A stretch of 64,000 nucleotides of DNA, from NCBI GenBank assembly GCA_963818505.1, contig CAWFSJ010000005.1, positions 806,001-870,000 on the forward strand, read 5' to 3'. A program made the translations under genes and the position numbers. Shown in pieces: positions 45,790-53,630 of this stretch; within the stretch, counting starts at the first letter, position 1; every line of letters begins with the position of its first letter. This DNA comes from JADKAV01 sp963818505. Its GTDB lineage: Bacteria > Actinomycetota > Actinomycetes > S36-B12 > UBA10799. The notes under the pieces are model-generated. The model ran no database searches. It saw only the letters and a list, made by a program, of their open reading frames with translations, and had not been told where the DNA came from.

Positions 45790-46265
45790 TCAGGACGGGT
45801 AGCGCAACTTCATGAAGTGCCCCCAGGACCGTTGCCCTCGCAGAACAGACTCGATGAAATCCTCCTTGGCCTCTGTGTAGGCCTCCCGGTCATTCGGGTA
45901 GCGCGTCGCCAGGGCCACCTTGAGCGTCTCGCACTCCACGGCGGTGGGCGGATCTGCTCGCAGGTGATCGCGGAACGCCAGCCCGCGCAGCGGTGGTCCG
46001 GAGAGGGCGCGCAGAACCAGTGCAAGTCTTCGTGCGGTACTGGCCCCTACCACCATCCGGCTTCGCGCGGGAGGTCGATGCAAGGCAGGCGGTCTTTCAA
46101 CGAGGCGACCCCGGCGAGCCAGGGACGCAGCACCGGCTCTGGCGTCGTGGCCACGGCGTCGAACTTCCGCGCCCACCCGGGATCATGCCCAACGAGGTGG
46201 ACCGCCTCATCCACCCACCGTTTGTCGGTGTGGTCGAAGTTCATGGCCGCATGCTCGCACGGCAA
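45790..46265 (-). pseudogene. Decayed GrpB-family gene (UPF0157)
   Basis: N-terminal VHLVGHDPGWARKFDA and C-terminal GLAFRDHLRADPPTAVECETLK...REAYTEAKEDFIESV are the two ends of a GrpB/UPF0157 nucleotidyltransferase-like protein. Between them: the central HIGSTAVPGLAAKP block is missing (deletion near 46170), an in-frame TAG occurs at 46047-46049 just after REAGWW, and the frame shifts once more near 45990 (PSPDHR, then LRGLAFRD). Three independent lesions show this gene is dead. It is followed by the DUF385 gene. Confidence 0.8.
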
Positions 46266-46266
46266 G

Positions 46267-46305
46267 TCCGGCCTTCCGTGGGCCTGGCGCCTACGGAAGG
46301 CCGGA
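46267..46305 (-). terminator. 13-bp stem terminator
   Basis: TCCGGCCTTCCGT (46267-46279) pairs exactly with ACGGAAGGCCGGA (46293-46305), 13-nt loop, 11 nt after the membrane protein stop on the minus strand. It separates this gene from the GrpB remnant. No U run. Confidence 0.7.
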
Positions 46306-46315
46306 TCTGCCGCGG

Positions 46316-47017
46316 CTAACTGGTTGCGTTGACCAGTGGCGCGGTGCGCACGGGCTGGTCAGCCGGAAGTCCCCGCAGCAGCGCAACGCCCAGACCCGCG
46401 AACCAGACGATGATCAGCAGCCCGAAGAGGATCGAGGCAGTGGCAAGGCCCGGGACCGTGGAGAGGATCCCGGCCGCCCCGACGACCAAGCCGAGCCAGG
46501 TGACCCACGTCGGCAGTACGTGTCCGCGCAGGGCAGTCAGGCTTACCAGCAGCACCCAGGTCCCTCCGAGTACCTCGCCGCCCGCTCCGCCCAGGCCCAG
46601 CGCAACCGGCTCGATCGCTTGCCAAGAGGCGACGGCTGCTGCCGGATCGGTGGCGTTCAGTTCGACTACGGAACTCATGCCGACGATGTAGACCAAGCCG
46701 CTTGCCACGAGCATGCCGGCCCAGATCAGGCCGATGACCGAGGCGACCCGAGCTGTCATCGCGGCGACGGGCGTGAGTTTCCACTGAAGTCCGACTGCCA
46801 GGGTTGCGAGCACGAGGCCGAACCCGACGTAGGCCACCAGGTACATGACGTTGATGGACAGTTGCTGTTGAACGAGTAGATCGAGCTTCTCGACGGGGTC
46901 GGTCACGGCGGGGTAGTCGGTGCCGACGAGGAAGTAGACCATCGCCGCCACCAGGGCCGCAGCGAGGTACAGCGCGGCGAAGCCGAGGTTTCGCGGCGAG
47001 GATTTCGTGGACATCAT
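46316..47017 (-). CDS. Six-TM membrane protein, DUF4386-like
   Basis: A 233-residue protein with six membrane helices (e.g. FAALYLAAALVAAMVYFLVG and VMYLVAYVGFGLVLATLAVGL). The layout with VEKLDLLVQQQLSINVMYLVAYVG and a loop of SGLVYIVGMSSVVELNATDP recalls DUF4386 proteins. Function unknown. ATG 47017 follows CAGGAGGTG. Two 15-bp operators (47038-47052 and 47058-47072) match one in front of the TetR gene at 47918, so the pair is probably co-regulated: the repressor may govern this membrane protein. Confidence 0.7.
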   Translation of the reverse strand: MMSTKSSPRNLGFAALYLAAALVAAMVYFLVGTDYPAVTDPVEKLDLLVQQQLSINVMYLVAYVGFGLVLATLAVGLQWKLTPVAAMTARVASVIGLIWAGMLVASGLVYIVGMSSVVELNATDPAAAVASWQAIEPVALGLGGAGGEVLGGTWVLLVSLTALRGHVLPTWVTWLGLVVGAAGILSTVPGLATASILFGLLIIVWFAGLGVALLRGLPADQPVRTAPLVNATS

Positions 47018-47037
47018 GGCGCACCTCCTGAGGTGAT

Positions 47038-47072
47038 ACTTACACTGTAAGTGTAGAACTTACGGTGTAAGT
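47038..47072. promoter_or_regulatory. Two operators ACTTAC-N3-GTAAGT
   Basis: 47038-47052 (ACTTACACTGTAAGT) and 47058-47072 (ACTTACGGTGTAAGT) are perfect 6-bp inverted repeats with a 3-bp spacer, 20 bp apart centre to centre, 20 nt upstream of the membrane protein start. A third site is at 47941. Confidence 0.82.
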
Positions 47073-47168
47073 GTGTCAAGGGGTTCCGTGGGGCGTCGCC
47101 CCGCCGGAGCGGTTAGCGGGCGGCTGCACGCCGAGGCTGTGTCCCGCTTGGGCCTGGCGGAGCGGTTT

Positions 47169-47236
47169 GTTAGAGGTTGTGCTGTTGGTTAGCGAAACAA
47201 CGCGTGGATTCGCTAACGAGGACCACAACCTCTAAC
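47169..47236. repeat. 68-bp palindromic repeat, copy 2
   Basis: Same left arm as the other copies (GTTAGAGGTTGTGCTG...TAGCGAA), loop ACAACGCGTGGA and right arm with the imperfect patch (ACGAGGACC). It lies 34 nt beyond the TetR stop (47271) and about 100 bp from the paired operators, so between the TetR gene and its target. No terminator T run. Confidence 0.9.
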
Positions 47237-47270
47237 CAGGGCACGGCACGGGCAGCAGGGCAGCGGGGAA

Positions 47271-47918
47271 CTACGACCGCGACAGGCGCAGTTCTACAGC
47301 GTCAAGCAAGAGATCCAGCCCAGCGTCAAAGTCCGCGGCGCGGTCATGGTCGGGATCCATGACGACCTGGGCCATCGACACCAGATGTGGATATTGCCCG
47401 TCCGGTAAACCCTCGACAAACCCCTCTGCGGCGTCGGACGCTTCGTCGGGCGCCGCCGGAGCAGATACCTCTTGCAGCGTGAAGCCGTAGATGAAGCTGT
47501 CGAGGGTGAGGAAGGCGTTGTAGGCAAGCTCGATCGGGAAGCCCGCATCCACCATGGCGCCGACCACCCCGTTCAGGTAACGCAAGCGCTGCGGCCCGGG
47601 GTTGGACCGCGACTCCAGCAGTGTGGCGGCCCACGGATGGGCCAGCAGTGCCTGGTGCGCCGACGCTGCGCTGCGACTCAGCGCCTGCCGCCAGTCCTCG
47701 CCAGGCGTGGGCACAACGAACTCCTCGGAAACCAGATCGGCCATTCCGTCGAGCAGGTCGTCCTTGTTGGCGACGTGGTTGTACAACGACATCGCCTCGA
47801 CCCCTAGACGCTGGCCCAGCCGACGCATCGACAGGCCGGCCATCCCGTCCTCGTCAGTGAGCGCGACCGCTTCTCGCAATACCCGGGCCCGGGTCAGTGG
47901 GGCCCGCTCATCAGCCAT
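47271..47918 (-). CDS. TetR/AcrR regulator with TetR_C-like effector domain
   Basis: A 215-residue regulator with the HTH ALTDEDGMAGLSMRRLGQRLGVEAMSLYNHVANKDDLLDG (residues ~17-55), which is close to tetracycline-repressor-type TetRs. The C-terminal domain AASAHQALLAHPWAATLLESRSNPGPQRLRYLNGVVGAMVDAGF is TetR_C-like. A matching operator (47941-47955) lies 23 bp upstream of the ATG, and two more precede the membrane protein gene at 47017, so autoregulation and control of that gene are predicted. Confidence 0.9.
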   Translation of the reverse strand: MADERAPLTRARVLREAVALTDEDGMAGLSMRRLGQRLGVEAMSLYNHVANKDDLLDGMADLVSEEFVVPTPGEDWRQALSRSAASAHQALLAHPWAATLLESRSNPGPQRLRYLNGVVGAMVDAGFPIELAYNAFLTLDSFIYGFTLQEVSAPAAPDEASDAAEGFVEGLPDGQYPHLVSMAQVVMDPDHDRAADFDAGLDLLLDAVELRLSRS

Positions 47919-47940
47919 CTTCCTGCCCCTCAGCCCGTCG

Positions 47941-47955
47941 ACTTATGGTGTAAGT
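47941..47955. promoter_or_regulatory. Operator upstream of TetR gene
   Basis: ACTTATGGTGTAAGT, one mismatch from the ACTTAC-N3-GTAAGT motif at 47038 and 47058. It is 23 bp upstream of the TetR ATG, in the region expected to bear its promoter. Confidence 0.78.
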
Positions 47956-47975
47956 CTAAGGGATCGACCCACCCG

Positions 47976-49202
47976 TCAGCGCCGCCTTCGTGGAGACGCC
48001 CGGCTCACCGTGACTTGGGGGACGCCGTGGCGATCAACTGTGATCCAGAAGCGGCCCTCGTGGAGATCGTGATGACAGCGCGAACACAAGAGGGCGAGAT
48101 TGGACAGGTCGGTGGAACCTCCGTGGCGCCAGTGAACGATGTGGTGGGCTTCGCAGAACCTGGGAGCCCGCCCGCAGCGGATGCAGCCGCGATCCCGCGC
48201 GATCAGTGCGACCCACTGGCCGGCGCTGGCTCGCCGTGAGCCGCGCCCCAGAGCCAACGGCACGAACGTCTTGTTGCGCGTGATGCCGAGGATGACCCAA
48301 GCCACGGCCGTACACGAGATCAGGTCGAACGTGCAGGGACCGATGGGCGTTCCATCCTCCAAGGTCGCGCCAGCACCGTCAGCCAGATCCTCGAGGTCGA
48401 CCAAAACCGAGAGCCCTGACACCCCCAGCGGCCGGGTGTTTGCACACGCGGCAGCCACCATGTCGGCCAGTGCGTCGGCCCGCCGCTGCTTCGCGGTGCG
48501 CCGATCGGCAGCGTCAGCCCGATCCATGAAACTCGACAGGACATCGCGTAGCCGAGTGCCCTCCACGCCGTCGAGCCAGCCGGTGATGCGGAAACGGCCG
48601 TCGGGCAGCTCGGACAGCGAGATGCCTCGCCGCTCACGCTGCTGCGCCAACGCATCGTCGGGGTTCTGCGGGTTGACCTGGCCGATCAGAGTGTTCAGCA
48701 TCCGCGTGACCTCGGCGGGCTCAACGCACGACGCCGTGGCAGCCACCGACTCCTCGTAGTCGGCGAACCCCGGCAGGTGATCTGCCGCGTCGACGATGGC
48801 GGCCACGTGCGCCGCGCTGAGCTCGCCGGCCGCGAAGCCCGCTGCCACCCCCGGCAGAGATCGCAGGGCCGCGGCGCGATTGGCCACTGCTGAACCGACT
48901 GCGGGGTTACTCCCTGTGGCAACGGCCACGAGCATGCCCGTCGTGCCCACGCCAAGGACCTTCGAGTCGGCGGCCTTATCCGCCTCCCATGCCAGGTCGG
49001 TCAGGTAGGCGTCCAACCGGTTGCGCAGGCGGGCGACGGCAGCCATGGCGGCCGCTCGTTCCTGCGCGCACAGGTGCCCAGGATCGGGTAGCACATCGAG
49101 CGCCGCGGTTACACCGTCAAGGGCCACCGGCTGGGCTTTCGGCAGGCCGTCGCGAAGGCGCATGCGTCGCAGCGCGGGCTTGGAAACCTGGTAGAACGCC
49201 AT
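47976..49202 (-). CDS. DUF222 and HNH endonuclease domain protein (13E12-like)
   Basis: A 408-residue protein: DUF222 helical region to ~300, then a C-terminal HNH nuclease with CIRCGRAPRFCEAHHIVHWRHGG..DLSNLALLCSRCHHDLHEGRF (zinc-binding cysteines, catalytic HH and N). This architecture is the actinobacterial 13E12 repeat family; many copies occur per genome, and a mobile or DNA-processing role is suspected. ATG 49202 is preferred; GTG 49211 is an alternative. It follows the TetR operon and is transcribed towards it, with a small gap containing the TetR operator. Confidence 0.88.
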   Translation of the reverse strand: MAFYQVSKPALRRMRLRDGLPKAQPVALDGVTAALDVLPDPGHLCAQERAAAMAAVARLRNRLDAYLTDLAWEADKAADSKVLGVGTTGMLVAVATGSNPAVGSAVANRAAALRSLPGVAAGFAAGELSAAHVAAIVDAADHLPGFADYEESVAATASCVEPAEVTRMLNTLIGQVNPQNPDDALAQQRERRGISLSELPDGRFRITGWLDGVEGTRLRDVLSSFMDRADAADRRTAKQRRADALADMVAAACANTRPLGVSGLSVLVDLEDLADGAGATLEDGTPIGPCTFDLISCTAVAWVILGITRNKTFVPLALGRGSRRASAGQWVALIARDRGCIRCGRAPRFCEAHHIVHWRHGGSTDLSNLALLCSRCHHDLHEGRFWITVDRHGVPQVTVSRASPRRRR

Positions 49203-49338
49203 GACCCGCACCCCCGATCTGCGACTTCTGCGTGGACCTCAACCTCCCTTGCAGTGTAGAACGTACGTACGACAAAACCGTGAGTTGTCCCCAGCCTTTG
49301 AGTGAATGGTCGCAGCCGGCCCAGCGGCTCCCGCGCAT

Positions 49339-49863
49339 CTAGCGCGAGACGTCGCGCACGTGGTGCTCGACGTCGTGCAGGAAGTACACGGCGAATGTGG
49401 CGACGGTGAAGATCGACCCGTTGCTTCGCCGGCCCGGCCTTTCCCACTGATCGGCGCGCACCGAGTCGAATGCGGCTGCCGTGGCCGTGGCTTCGCGCGT
49501 CAACTCCACCATCACCGCTGACGGGTCCTGGTGGAAGTAGTCCTCCTCAATTGCAGTGGCGTCCTGGTCCCAGTTCTCGAAGAGCGGGTCGTCCTGGCTG
49601 AGCATCAACTCCAGACGCCGACCGAACAGGGCGCAGGTGTCGCGCACGTGAGAGGCGTACTCGACCGGTGACCAGATCTGAGGGCCCGGCCGCGTGCTGG
49701 AGTCAGGTCGGTGCAGGGCTTCGTCCCACGCGGGCAGGGTCGCTCTGAGCCGCGCACCGGTCTGCACCACCGGCTGGGGCGTGAAGCCACAATCGGGACA
49801 GCCGTTCTCGATCACGAACGTCCAGTCCTTGGTGTCCGGGGGAGGCTCGAGGGGGGTGTTCAC
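49339..49863 (-). CDS. DinB family protein
   Basis: A 174-residue DinB-like protein. An N-terminal CPDCGFTPQP zinc-ribbon-like pair is followed by a four-helix DinB fold: W.PVEYASHVRDTCALFGRRLELML, EEDYFHQDPSAVMVEL and FAVYFLHDVEHHVRDV, with histidines (VRD.., YF.HD.EHH) able to bind a metal. The family includes mycothiol-dependent enzymes. The substrate is unknown. Start GTG 49863. Confidence 0.82.
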   Translation of the reverse strand: MNTPLEPPPDTKDWTFVIENGCPDCGFTPQPVVQTGARLRATLPAWDEALHRPDSSTRPGPQIWSPVEYASHVRDTCALFGRRLELMLSQDDPLFENWDQDATAIEEDYFHQDPSAVMVELTREATATAAAFDSVRADQWERPGRRSNGSIFTVATFAVYFLHDVEHHVRDVSR

Positions 49864-49951
49864 GCACTCAGCATCTCAGGTGGATCGAGGCTAATCGTCT
49901 TAGCCGTTCAAAGAGGCAAACACTCGGCCCGGCCGAGTCCGTGGCCGATCT

Positions 49952-50422
49952 TCAGGCAGGCTCGGCTTCGGTGACGTCCGCGACTTGGGCCGCGAGTGTG
50001 CTGATCAACTCGCCCGAGTCGACCGTGAATGCAACGCCGTGTGCGCCGCCACCGATCGAGACCGGACCTTGCCCGATTGCGGCGTCTGCGATCACGGGAA
50101 GGGGGGCAAATGAGCCGAATGGGGTGATCGTCCCTCTGGCGTAGCCGGTGATCGCCTGGGCTTCGTCTGCGCTCGGCATGGACAAACGATTGACGCCGAG
50201 CAGCGCGCGCAGCTTGGGCCAGCTGATGCTGCGACCACCAGGGACGAGTACGAACAGAAAGTCGCCCTCGCCACGCCGCACGACGATGGACTTGAGGATC
50301 TGTTCCGGGTCCATGCCGCGTGCGCTGGCCGCCTCCTGCAAATTGGACACCGGCCCGTGCTCGGTCACTTCGAAGGCCAGGCCGCTGTCGGTGATCGCGT
50401 CGAACGCGCGGGACTTACTCAC
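49952..50422 (-). CDS. YbaK/ProX-type aminoacyl-tRNA deacylase domain protein
   Basis: A 156-residue protein with the YbaK/EbsC trans-editing fold: GPVSNLQEAASARGMDPEQILKSIVVRRGEGDFLFVLVPGGRSISWPKLRALLG, then GYARGTITPFG and the final GGGAHGVAFTVDSGEL block. The conserved lysine in LKSIVV is the likely catalytic or substrate-contacting residue. It deacylates mischarged tRNA (Cys/Pro/Ala-type). GTG 50422 overlaps the cupin stop by four bases. Confidence 0.88.
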   Translation of the reverse strand: MSKSRAFDAITDSGLAFEVTEHGPVSNLQEAASARGMDPEQILKSIVVRRGEGDFLFVLVPGGRSISWPKLRALLGVNRLSMPSADEAQAITGYARGTITPFGSFAPLPVIADAAIGQGPVSIGGGAHGVAFTVDSGELISTLAAQVADVTEAEPA

Positions 50423-50751
50423 TGTGACCGGGGGTCGAGCATGGTGAGCAGCATGCGTGTGGGTTCCGCAGCCAGCACCGAATGGGGCATGCGCGCGGGC
50501 AGGTGGATGACCCCGTTGGGCCGCAGTTCCACCGTCTGCCCTCCTGCCTCGATCGAAAGCCGGCCGTCGAGAACCTGAATGAGGACGGGCATGGCCGCAG
50601 TGTGCTCGCTCAACTCCTCACCGGTGTCGAACGAGAAGAGCACGAGCCGCGCGCCCTCGGCCTTGAGAACCGTCCGCGACACCGTGGCGGCTTCGTTGAC
50701 CTCGATCATCGCGGCCACATCGTCAAGATGGGTCATCTGTTCGTCATTCAT
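50419..50751 (-). CDS. Small cupin protein
   Basis: A 110-residue single-domain cupin. KAEGARLVLFSFDTGEELSEHTAAMPVLIQVLDGRLSIEAGGQTVELRPNGVIHLPARMPHSV gives both cupin motifs with the metal-binding H (EH.. and PH). The role is unknown; many such cupins bind metals or small molecules. It starts at ATG 50751 preceded by GGGAGGCC and overlaps the downstream deacylase gene by four bases, so both are in one operon. Confidence 0.85.
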   Translation of the reverse strand: MNDEQMTHLDDVAAMIEVNEAATVSRTVLKAEGARLVLFSFDTGEELSEHTAAMPVLIQVLDGRLSIEAGGQTVELRPNGVIHLPARMPHSVLAAEPTRMLLTMLDPRSQ

Positions 50752-50795
50752 TAAGGGCCTCCCTGCCCCAACGCTAAACCTGACCCGCCCAGTTG

Positions 50796-50863
50796 GTTAG
50801 AGGTTGTGCTGTTGGTTAGCGAAACAACGCGTGGATTCGCTAACCAACAGCACAACCTCTAAC
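50796..50863. repeat. 68-bp palindromic repeat, copy 3 (perfect)
   Basis: All 28 bases of the left arm pair exactly with the right arm around ACAACGCGTGGA, making it the most perfect copy. It lies between the cupin start and the furA promoter, next to the G-rich tract, so in a divergent promoter region rather than at gene ends. Confidence 0.93.
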
Positions 50864-50865
50864 GC

Positions 50866-50928
50866 GGGCGGGAAGCGGACGGGCGGGATGCACGCGGGCG
50901 GGAAGCGGGCGGGCGGCACGCGGGCGGG
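50866..50928 (+). repeat. G-rich tandem tract with G-quadruplex potential
   Basis: CGCGGGCGGGAAGCG-type units repeat nearly three times at 26-30 bp. Runs at 50896-50898, 50900-50902, 50907-50909 and 50911-50913 give GGG-N1-GGG-N4-GGG-N1-GGG on the plus strand, a minimal G-quadruplex pattern. It sits 25 nt upstream of the furA operator. Confidence 0.6.
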
Positions 50929-50952
50929 AACTTCGCCAAACTCTTTGCATAA

Positions 50953-50966
50953 TTCCAATTTTGGAA
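50953..50966 (+). promoter_or_regulatory. FurA-type operator and -10 region
   Basis: TTCCAATTTTGGAA: 6-bp inverted arms with a 2-bp centre, 15 nt before the furA ATG. CATAAT (50948-50953), overlapping its left end, is a plausible -10 element. The layout (regulator box over the promoter of furA-katG) matches mycobacterial and streptomycete furA-katG autoregulation. Confidence 0.78.
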
Positions 50967-50980
50967 CTAGTCTCAGCCGT

Positions 50981-51385
50981 ATGTCGGCCGACCTGTTGCG
51001 CGAGAAAGGCGTACAGGTGACGGCCCAGCGCTTGGCGGTTCTTCGAGCCGTCGCCGGTCACCCTCACGTCACGGCTGAAGGTGTCGCCGAATTGGCGAGG
51101 GCCGAAATCGGCGCCATTTCGGTGCAATCGGTCTACAACGCCCTGAACGCGCTGGATGAGGCCGGACTGGTCCGGCGCATCCAGCCGATCGGTTCGCCGG
51201 CTTTGTTCGAGACCAGGGTGGGGGACAACCACCACCACCTCATCTGCCGCGAGTGCGCCCGGCTCGTCGACGTCGACTGCGCCGTGGGCTACACGCCATG
51301 CCTCACGCCCAGCGATGACCAAGGGTTCGCCGTGGATGAGGCCGACGTCACGTACTGGGGCTTGTGCCCCGAATGCAGAACCTGA
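50981..51385 (+). CDS. furA: Fur family regulator FurA/CatR of the katG operon
   Basis: A 134-residue Fur protein. The winged helix is REKGVQVTAQRLAVLRAVAGHPHVTAEGVAELARAE..AISVQSVYNALNALDEAGLVRRI, then the dimerisation domain with HHHLICRECARLVDVDC (metal-binding CxxC) and the C-terminal CPECR (second CxxC). It is probably an oxidative-stress sensing repressor like FurA/CatR/PerR, because katG follows at 33 nt. Its box is 15 nt upstream of ATG 50981, so autoregulation is likely. Confidence 0.92.
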   Translation: MSADLLREKGVQVTAQRLAVLRAVAGHPHVTAEGVAELARAEIGAISVQSVYNALNALDEAGLVRRIQPIGSPALFETRVGDNHHHLICRECARLVDVDCAVGYTPCLTPSDDQGFAVDEADVTYWGLCPECRT

Positions 51386-51417
51386 CATACCGCCACAACC
51401 AAAGGGAGAAGGAATAC

Positions 51418-53562
51418 ATGGAGAACGAAGCGAAATGTCCTGTGACCGGTCACGGCGGGGGAACCGGCAACCGCGACTGGTGGCCTGAGTCGCTGGACCT
51501 AGGCCTGCTGCGCCGCAACTCCTCGGCCGTCGACCCGATGGGTGAGGACTTCGACTACGCCGCCGAGTTCAAGAGCCTCGACTTCGCGGCGCTGAAGCAG
51601 GACCTCGCTGCGCTCATGACCGAATCGCAGGAATGGTGGCCGGCGGACTACGGCCACTACGGTCCGTTGTTTGTGCGCATGACCTGGCACGCGGCCGGCA
51701 CCTACCGGATCAGCGACGGCCGCGGCGGCGCGGGAACCGGCGAGCAGCGGTTCGCCCCGCTGAACAGCTGGCCCGACAACGCCAACCTCGACAAGGCCCG
51801 GCGTCTTCTGTGGCCGATCAAGCAGAAGTACGGGCGCAAGATCTCGTGGGCGGACCTGTTGGTCCTGGCCGGCAACGTGGCCATGGAGACCATGGGCTTC
51901 GAGACCTTCGGGTTCGGCGGCGGCCGCGAGGACGTCTGGGAGCCGACGCAGATCAACTGGGGTGCTGAGGCCGAGTGGCTCGGTGACGCCCGCTATAGCG
52001 GTGACCGTGAACTTGAGAACCCGCTCGGCGCCGTGCAGATGGGCTTGATCTACGTCAACCCCGAGGGCCCGAACGGCGAGCCGAGCGCGCTGGCGGCGGC
52101 GCGCGACATCCGCGAGACGTTCCGCCGGATGGCGATGAACGATGAAGAGACCGTGGCCTTGATCGCCGGTGGCCACACCTTCGGCAAGACCCACGGCGCG
52201 GCCGACGCCGACCACGTGGGTCGCGAGCCGGAGGCAGCCCCGATCGAGCAGATGGGCCTCGGTTGGAAGAACGACTTCGGCACCGGCAGCGGTGACGACA
52301 CCATCACCAGCGGGCTCGAGGGTGCCTGGACGCCCACCCCGATCGCGTGGGACAACAGCTACTTCGAGACCCTGTTCGGCTACGACTGGGACCTGACCAA
52401 GAGCCCCGCGGGTGCGTGGCAGTGGGTGCCCACCGACCCGGCAGCGTCCACCACGGTTCCCGATGCGCACGATGACACCAAGAAGCACGCGCCGATCATG
52501 CTGACCACGGACCTCGCGCTGCGTATGGACCCGATCTACGAGCCCATCTCGCGACGCTTCCTGGAGAACCCGCAGGAGTTCGCCGATGCCTACGCCCGCG
52601 CGTGGTTCAAGCTGACCCACCGCGACATGGGTCCGGTCGCCCGCTACCTGGGCCCCGAGGTTCCCACCGAGGAGCTGATCTGGCAGGACCCGGTCCCGGC
52701 CGTCACAGGTGATCTGATCGACGACGCGGACGTGGCCGCACTCAAGGCGCAGATCTTGGCCTCGGGCTTGACCGTCTCGCAACTGGTGACAACCGCCTGG
52801 GCCTCGGCTTCGACCTTCCGCGGCACGGACAAGCGCGGCGGCGCCAACGGTGCGCGTATCCGCCTTGAGCCGCAGAAGGACTGGGAGGTCAACAACCCGT
52901 CCCAGCTCGCGCCGGTGCTGTCCACCCTCGAGGGCATCCAGCAGGGGTTCGGCAAGTCGGTCTCGCTGGCCGACCTGATCGTGCTCGGCGGTGTCGCCGC
53001 TGTGGAACAGGCCGCGAAGAGCGCAGGTTTCGACGTGAAGGTGCCGTTCACGCCGGGCCGCACGGACGCGACGCAGGAGCAGACCGACGTCGAGGCGTTC
53101 GTCGTGCTGGAGCCACTGTTCGACGGCTTCCGCAACTACCTGGCCAAGGGTCAGCAGCGTTCGGCCGAGGATCTGCTGGTGGAGAAAGCGAGCCTGCTGA
53201 CGCTGACCGCGCCGGAGATGAGCGTGCTAGTGGCCGGTATGCGAGCGCTGGGTGTGTCCGAGGTGGGCGCATTCACAGCGACGCCGGGAGCCCTGACGAA
53301 CGACTTCTTCGTCAACGTGCTCGACATGGGGACCACGTGGTCCCCGGTCAACGATGAGGAGGTCCTCTTCGAGGGCCGCGACCGGGTGACCGGCGAGGTC
53401 AAGTGGACCGGAAGCCGCGTGGACCTCGTGTTCGGATCCAATTCCGAACTGCGCGCGCTTGCCGAGGTCTATGCGACCGATGACGCCAAGGAGAAGTTCG
53501 TCCGCGACTTCGTGTCCGCGTGGGACAAGGTCATGATGCTGGACCGGTTCGAGCTGTCCTGA
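51418..53562 (+). CDS. katG: Catalase-peroxidase KatG
   Basis: A 714-residue bifunctional catalase-peroxidase. Distal side: Arg87, Trp90 and His91 in VRMTWHAAGTYR. The covalent M-Y-W adduct residues are Trp90, Tyr212 (GLIYVNPEG) and Met238. Proximal His253 is in AGGHTFGKTHGA. By a constant offset of 17 to M. tuberculosis KatG these are R104, W107, H108, Y229, M255 and H270, and Ser298 corresponds to S315. AAAGGGAGAAGG precedes ATG 51418. In an operon with furA; decomposes H2O2. A strong terminator follows. Confidence 0.97.
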   Translation: MENEAKCPVTGHGGGTGNRDWWPESLDLGLLRRNSSAVDPMGEDFDYAAEFKSLDFAALKQDLAALMTESQEWWPADYGHYGPLFVRMTWHAAGTYRISDGRGGAGTGEQRFAPLNSWPDNANLDKARRLLWPIKQKYGRKISWADLLVLAGNVAMETMGFETFGFGGGREDVWEPTQINWGAEAEWLGDARYSGDRELENPLGAVQMGLIYVNPEGPNGEPSALAAARDIRETFRRMAMNDEETVALIAGGHTFGKTHGAADADHVGREPEAAPIEQMGLGWKNDFGTGSGDDTITSGLEGAWTPTPIAWDNSYFETLFGYDWDLTKSPAGAWQWVPTDPAASTTVPDAHDDTKKHAPIMLTTDLALRMDPIYEPISRRFLENPQEFADAYARAWFKLTHRDMGPVARYLGPEVPTEELIWQDPVPAVTGDLIDDADVAALKAQILASGLTVSQLVTTAWASASTFRGTDKRGGANGARIRLEPQKDWEVNNPSQLAPVLSTLEGIQQGFGKSVSLADLIVLGGVAAVEQAAKSAGFDVKVPFTPGRTDATQEQTDVEAFVVLEPLFDGFRNYLAKGQQRSAEDLLVEKASLLTLTAPEMSVLVAGMRALGVSEVGAFTATPGALTNDFFVNVLDMGTTWSPVNDEEVLFEGRDRVTGEVKWTGSRVDLVFGSNSELRALAEVYATDDAKEKFVRDFVSAWDKVMMLDRFELS

Positions 53563-53577
53563 CCCGATCCACGCCAG

Positions 53578-53622
53578 AGGCGCCGCGCGAGTCCGTCCCA
53601 CTCGCGCGGCGCCTCGCTGTTT
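53578..53622. terminator. Bidirectional terminator after katG
   Basis: A 15-bp perfect stem, AGGCGCCGCGCGAGT (53578-53592) with ACTCGCGCGGCGCCT (53600-53614), a 7-nt loop, then CGCTGTTTTA with a T run on the plus strand. It lies between katG and the convergent patatin gene (stop at 53631). Confidence 0.9.
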
Positions 53623-53630
53623 TACCGGCG

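Noticed and set aside
47976..49202. Homing endonuclease, restriction or retron-type defence system
   Set aside because: A single DUF222-HNH gene without methylase, reverse transcriptase or intron; the family is common and scattered in actinobacteria.
50866..50928. CRISPR-like or minisatellite array
   Set aside because: Units are irregular, too short and few, and overlap; G-rich slippage explains them better.
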